From NCBI GenBank assembly GCA_040389305.1, contig JAZKAD010000007.1, forward strand, positions 1-7,449: a DNA stretch of 7,449 bases, written 5' to 3'. Both the position numbers and the translations under genes were made by a program. The notes below the pieces were generated by a model. The model had not been told where the DNA came from, searched no databases, and worked only from the letters and a program-made list of their open reading frames with translations. Of the stretch, positions 5,981-7,449 are shown piece by piece. Source of the stretch: JAZKAD01 sp040389305. Its GTDB lineage: Bacteria; Pseudomonadota; Alphaproteobacteria; Rickettsiales; Rickettsiaceae. Numbering within the stretch: the first letter of the stretch is position 1; every line of letters begins with the position of its first letter.

Positions 5981-6661
5981 ATGTTAAGGTTTTTAGCTGG
6001 AAAGTATACTCCATCGTTAGGACAGAAATTAGTAGCCGCAGCTACAGTATCATCGCAAGCTTATGCTACGCGCCATATTGAGCAATGCAGCGAGTATCAT
6101 GAGCGGAATCAAGGTAATGCCACGTACAGGTATACGAAGGAATTGAAGGCGGCATTAAATGAAGCAGATTGTTTATTTAAGCAAGGCTGGTATAAGGAAG
6201 CTGACTTAATATATGCTACAGCACAAGAAGCTATGCAGAGTGCAATAACCGAATACGAACAACATCTTGGAAATATGCTCCGCGCACATTCTATTGCAGG
6301 TAATAAGCAAGACTTAGAAGAGCTGGTGGCTAGAAATCTTAAATATTTTAGGGCATATAAGGACCCAGATACAGGAAATACAACTCTACATACTTTACTT
6401 GAGCATAGAATGTATGACTCTGCAAAGCTTGTCGCTACTGAAGAAAGTTGCGGGGCTAAAAACAATGATGGGTATACACCTGTACACGTAGCATTCGAAA
6501 ATGAAGGATTGGGTTTTGTACAAGATACGCTACTACCAACATTGAGTCATACCCAAAAGCTTCCAATGGATAACGTAATGTCTGGCATTATCAGAACTTC
6601 ACTTTATGCTGACGACCATTTTATAGAACTTGTTGGTCAGTTATTTGATACAAACGCCTAA
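5981..6661 (+). CDS. Ankyrin-repeat protein with presequence-like N-terminus (possibly the 5' part of a broken gene)
   Basis: This encodes 226 residues. About three degenerate ankyrin repeats cover residues 98-192. The clearest are DPDTGNTTLHTLLEHRMYDS (128-147) and the next repeat, NNDGYTPVHVAFENEG (161-176), which show the G-x-T-x-L/V-H pattern; a weaker one starts at MLRAHSIAGNKQDLEELVAR. Before them, residues 52-95 are helical and TPR-like (LFKQGWYKEADLIYATAQEA). Residues 1-33 contain Arg3, Lys8, Lys16 and Arg31 but no acidic residue, and are rich in Ala, Ser and Thr. Ankyrin proteins in Rickettsiales are often effectors that bind host proteins; that is family knowledge, not shown here. 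The ATG at 5981 has only a weak upstream TGAG. The frame ends inside repeat-like sequence and a second frame picks up within about 15 bases, so this may be the 5' fragment of a longer gene. Confidence 0.7.
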   Translation: MLRFLAGKYTPSLGQKLVAAATVSSQAYATRHIEQCSEYHERNQGNATYRYTKELKAALNEADCLFKQGWYKEADLIYATAQEAMQSAITEYEQHLGNMLRAHSIAGNKQDLEELVARNLKYFRAYKDPDTGNTTLHTLLEHRMYDSAKLVATEESCGAKNNDGYTPVHVAFENEGLGFVQDTLLPTLSHTQKLPMDNVMSGIIRTSLYADDHFIELVGQLFDTNA

Positions 6662-6674
6662 AATATTTATTCTT

Positions 6675-7175
6675 ATGCCAATAAACTCTTTTCAATTTGC
6701 CTTTAGATCATCGCAAGTTCTTCTGTTTCATGCCTCAGGACATTCAGAAAGTTATGCTAGAATGATACTAGATAAATTACATCAATTTCAGGATGTAATG
6801 AGAGCTCAAGAATTGGATGACAGAGTTGACCTTACGCATAATTTACCTTATCAGAATCAGAGAGAGCTAGACGCATTTGCTAGATGCATGGCTATTCAGC
6901 ATCCTTGCACTGCTGCGCTTAAATATTACGAAAGAAGCAGCGGTAAGACTGTATTTGAAGTATTCTTTAATCACAACCCTGGAGAAGGTAAATACGCTAA
7001 ATTTACCCAAGATAGGGTAGAAGAATATAGTGAACAATTTTTGCGTCAATTGAATAAAACAGAGGATGCAGTAGTTCATGTACTAAAGCATTCAGCTTTA
7101 AGAGTATTAGATCAAAATCACACTCCTCCATTACTCCGCGAATGTAGTCACAACCCGAAAGTGAGCGTATTTTAA
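6675..7175 (+). CDS. Ankyrin-like hypothetical protein, likely the middle fragment of a broken gene
   Basis: I do not recognise a named family. From the ATG at 6675 it gives 166 residues, soluble, with no membrane segment. Several stretches look like worn ankyrin repeats: SSQVLLFHASGHSESYARMI (12-31), SSGKTVFEVFFNHNPGEG (88-105) and VLDQNHTPPLLRECSHNP (144-161). The frame is open further upstream to 6630, overlapping the end of the preceding gene in another frame, which is the pattern left by a single-base frameshift. It ends at TAA 7173-7175, but the same frame then stays open for 77 more protein-like codons. No Shine-Dalgarno precedes the ATG. It could be a real small gene translated after its neighbour, but a decayed continuation of the upstream ankyrin gene is more likely. 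Confidence 0.5.
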   Translation: MPINSFQFAFRSSQVLLFHASGHSESYARMILDKLHQFQDVMRAQELDDRVDLTHNLPYQNQRELDAFARCMAIQHPCTAALKYYERSSGKTVFEVFFNHNPGEGKYAKFTQDRVEEYSEQFLRQLNKTEDAVVHVLKHSALRVLDQNHTPPLLRECSHNPKVSVF

Positions 7176-7449
7176 AGTCAGTATAAAGATTTTAAGTATG
7201 CGTTATTTAATACTTACGATACACCCTCTATTTTTTCTAAGTATCTTGGGCTTTTTCAGGATTTTGATCACTTGCGACAAGGGGCGCTATTTCAGCAGAG
7301 GCAAAAACATCCAGTCTTTAGCCCCAATATCTTACAAAGGCAATTGACTGATGATTTTGAAGATCTATTTACTATCCTGCAAGATGTTACTAAATTAACG
7401 TCAGTTTGATATAAGAAATCTACATACCCCTTTGTGCAAAAGGCTTGCA
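7176..7449 (+). pseudogene. Continuation of the ankyrin-like frame beyond an in-frame stop (pseudogene remnant, runs off the right edge)
   Basis: Reading on in the frame of the preceding gene past TAA 7173-7175 gives 77 open codons to TGA 7407-7409, for example YKDFKYALFNTYDTPSIF and FQDFDHLRQGALFQQRQKHP, then 13 more open codons to the end of the window. The composition resembles the upstream part (aromatic and Gln/Asp rich). The only in-frame start codons are late TTG or GTG codons, so it is unlikely to be a separate gene. It is best seen as the 3' part of a longer reading frame cut by two nonsense codons. Sequencing errors cannot be excluded. Confidence 0.5.

Noticed and set aside
6109..6465. 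Minus-strand open frame of 118 codons opposite the ankyrin gene, and a 70-codon one at 6867-7079
   Set aside because: Both lie opposite frames with ankyrin-like patterns, show no domain of their own and have shadow-like Cys/Ser-rich composition.
1..7449. CRISPR array, toxin-antitoxin or phage-defence system
   Set aside because: There are no regularly spaced repeats and no gene pair with such domains. All sizeable frames are explained by housekeeping genes, the PhaC-like gene and the ankyrin-type region.

Overview
The window is AT-rich chromosomal DNA from an obligately intracellular alphaproteobacterium, most likely a member of the Rickettsiales (Rickettsiaceae or Midichloriaceae type). The main support is the block erpA / dgt–argS–SPOR protein, a gene order typical of alphaproteobacteria. 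Further support comes from the eukaryote-like ankyrin-type sequence, the decaying genes and mobile-element remains, and the weak or absent Shine-Dalgarno sites. Species assignment cannot be made from the sequence alone.

Left part (1-1500): the first 45 codons of miaB (tRNA methylthiotransferase) run off the left edge on the minus strand. Divergent from it is a solitary PHA-synthase-like alpha/beta hydrolase with the cysteine lipase box GHCLGG. After it comes a gene-poor stretch that holds the decayed 3' end of what looks like an IS256-family transposase, followed by a short tandem duplication of GAACGCCCTC that touches the stop codon of the next gene.

Central part (1492-5833): a minus-strand unit dgt -> argS -> SPOR-domain membrane protein covers nucleotide-pool control, Arg-tRNA charging and a septum/peptidoglycan-associated protein. 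dgt and argS are separated by only 2 bases. A 129-bp near-perfectly centred palindromic element (2317-2445) has entered the argS-SPOR gap. Divergent from dgt is erpA/hesB, an A-type Fe-S carrier. The predicted dgt and erpA promoters lie on top of each other. MiaB is itself an Fe-S enzyme, so the window holds both an Fe-S carrier and a possible client, although nothing shows direct coupling.

Right part (5834-7449): an ankyrin-type reading frame (5981-6661), a second frame shifted relative to it (6675-7175), and a further 77 open codons beyond an in-frame TAA, closed by a TGA. The simplest reading is one long ankyrin-type gene broken by a frameshift and stop codons, although two short intact genes are not excluded. 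The first fragment has an unusual N-terminus that looks like a mitochondrial presequence.

I see no wholly new multi-gene system. The observations most worth checking are the palindromic element, the fragmented ankyrin gene with its odd N-terminus, and the orphan PhaC-like enzyme.
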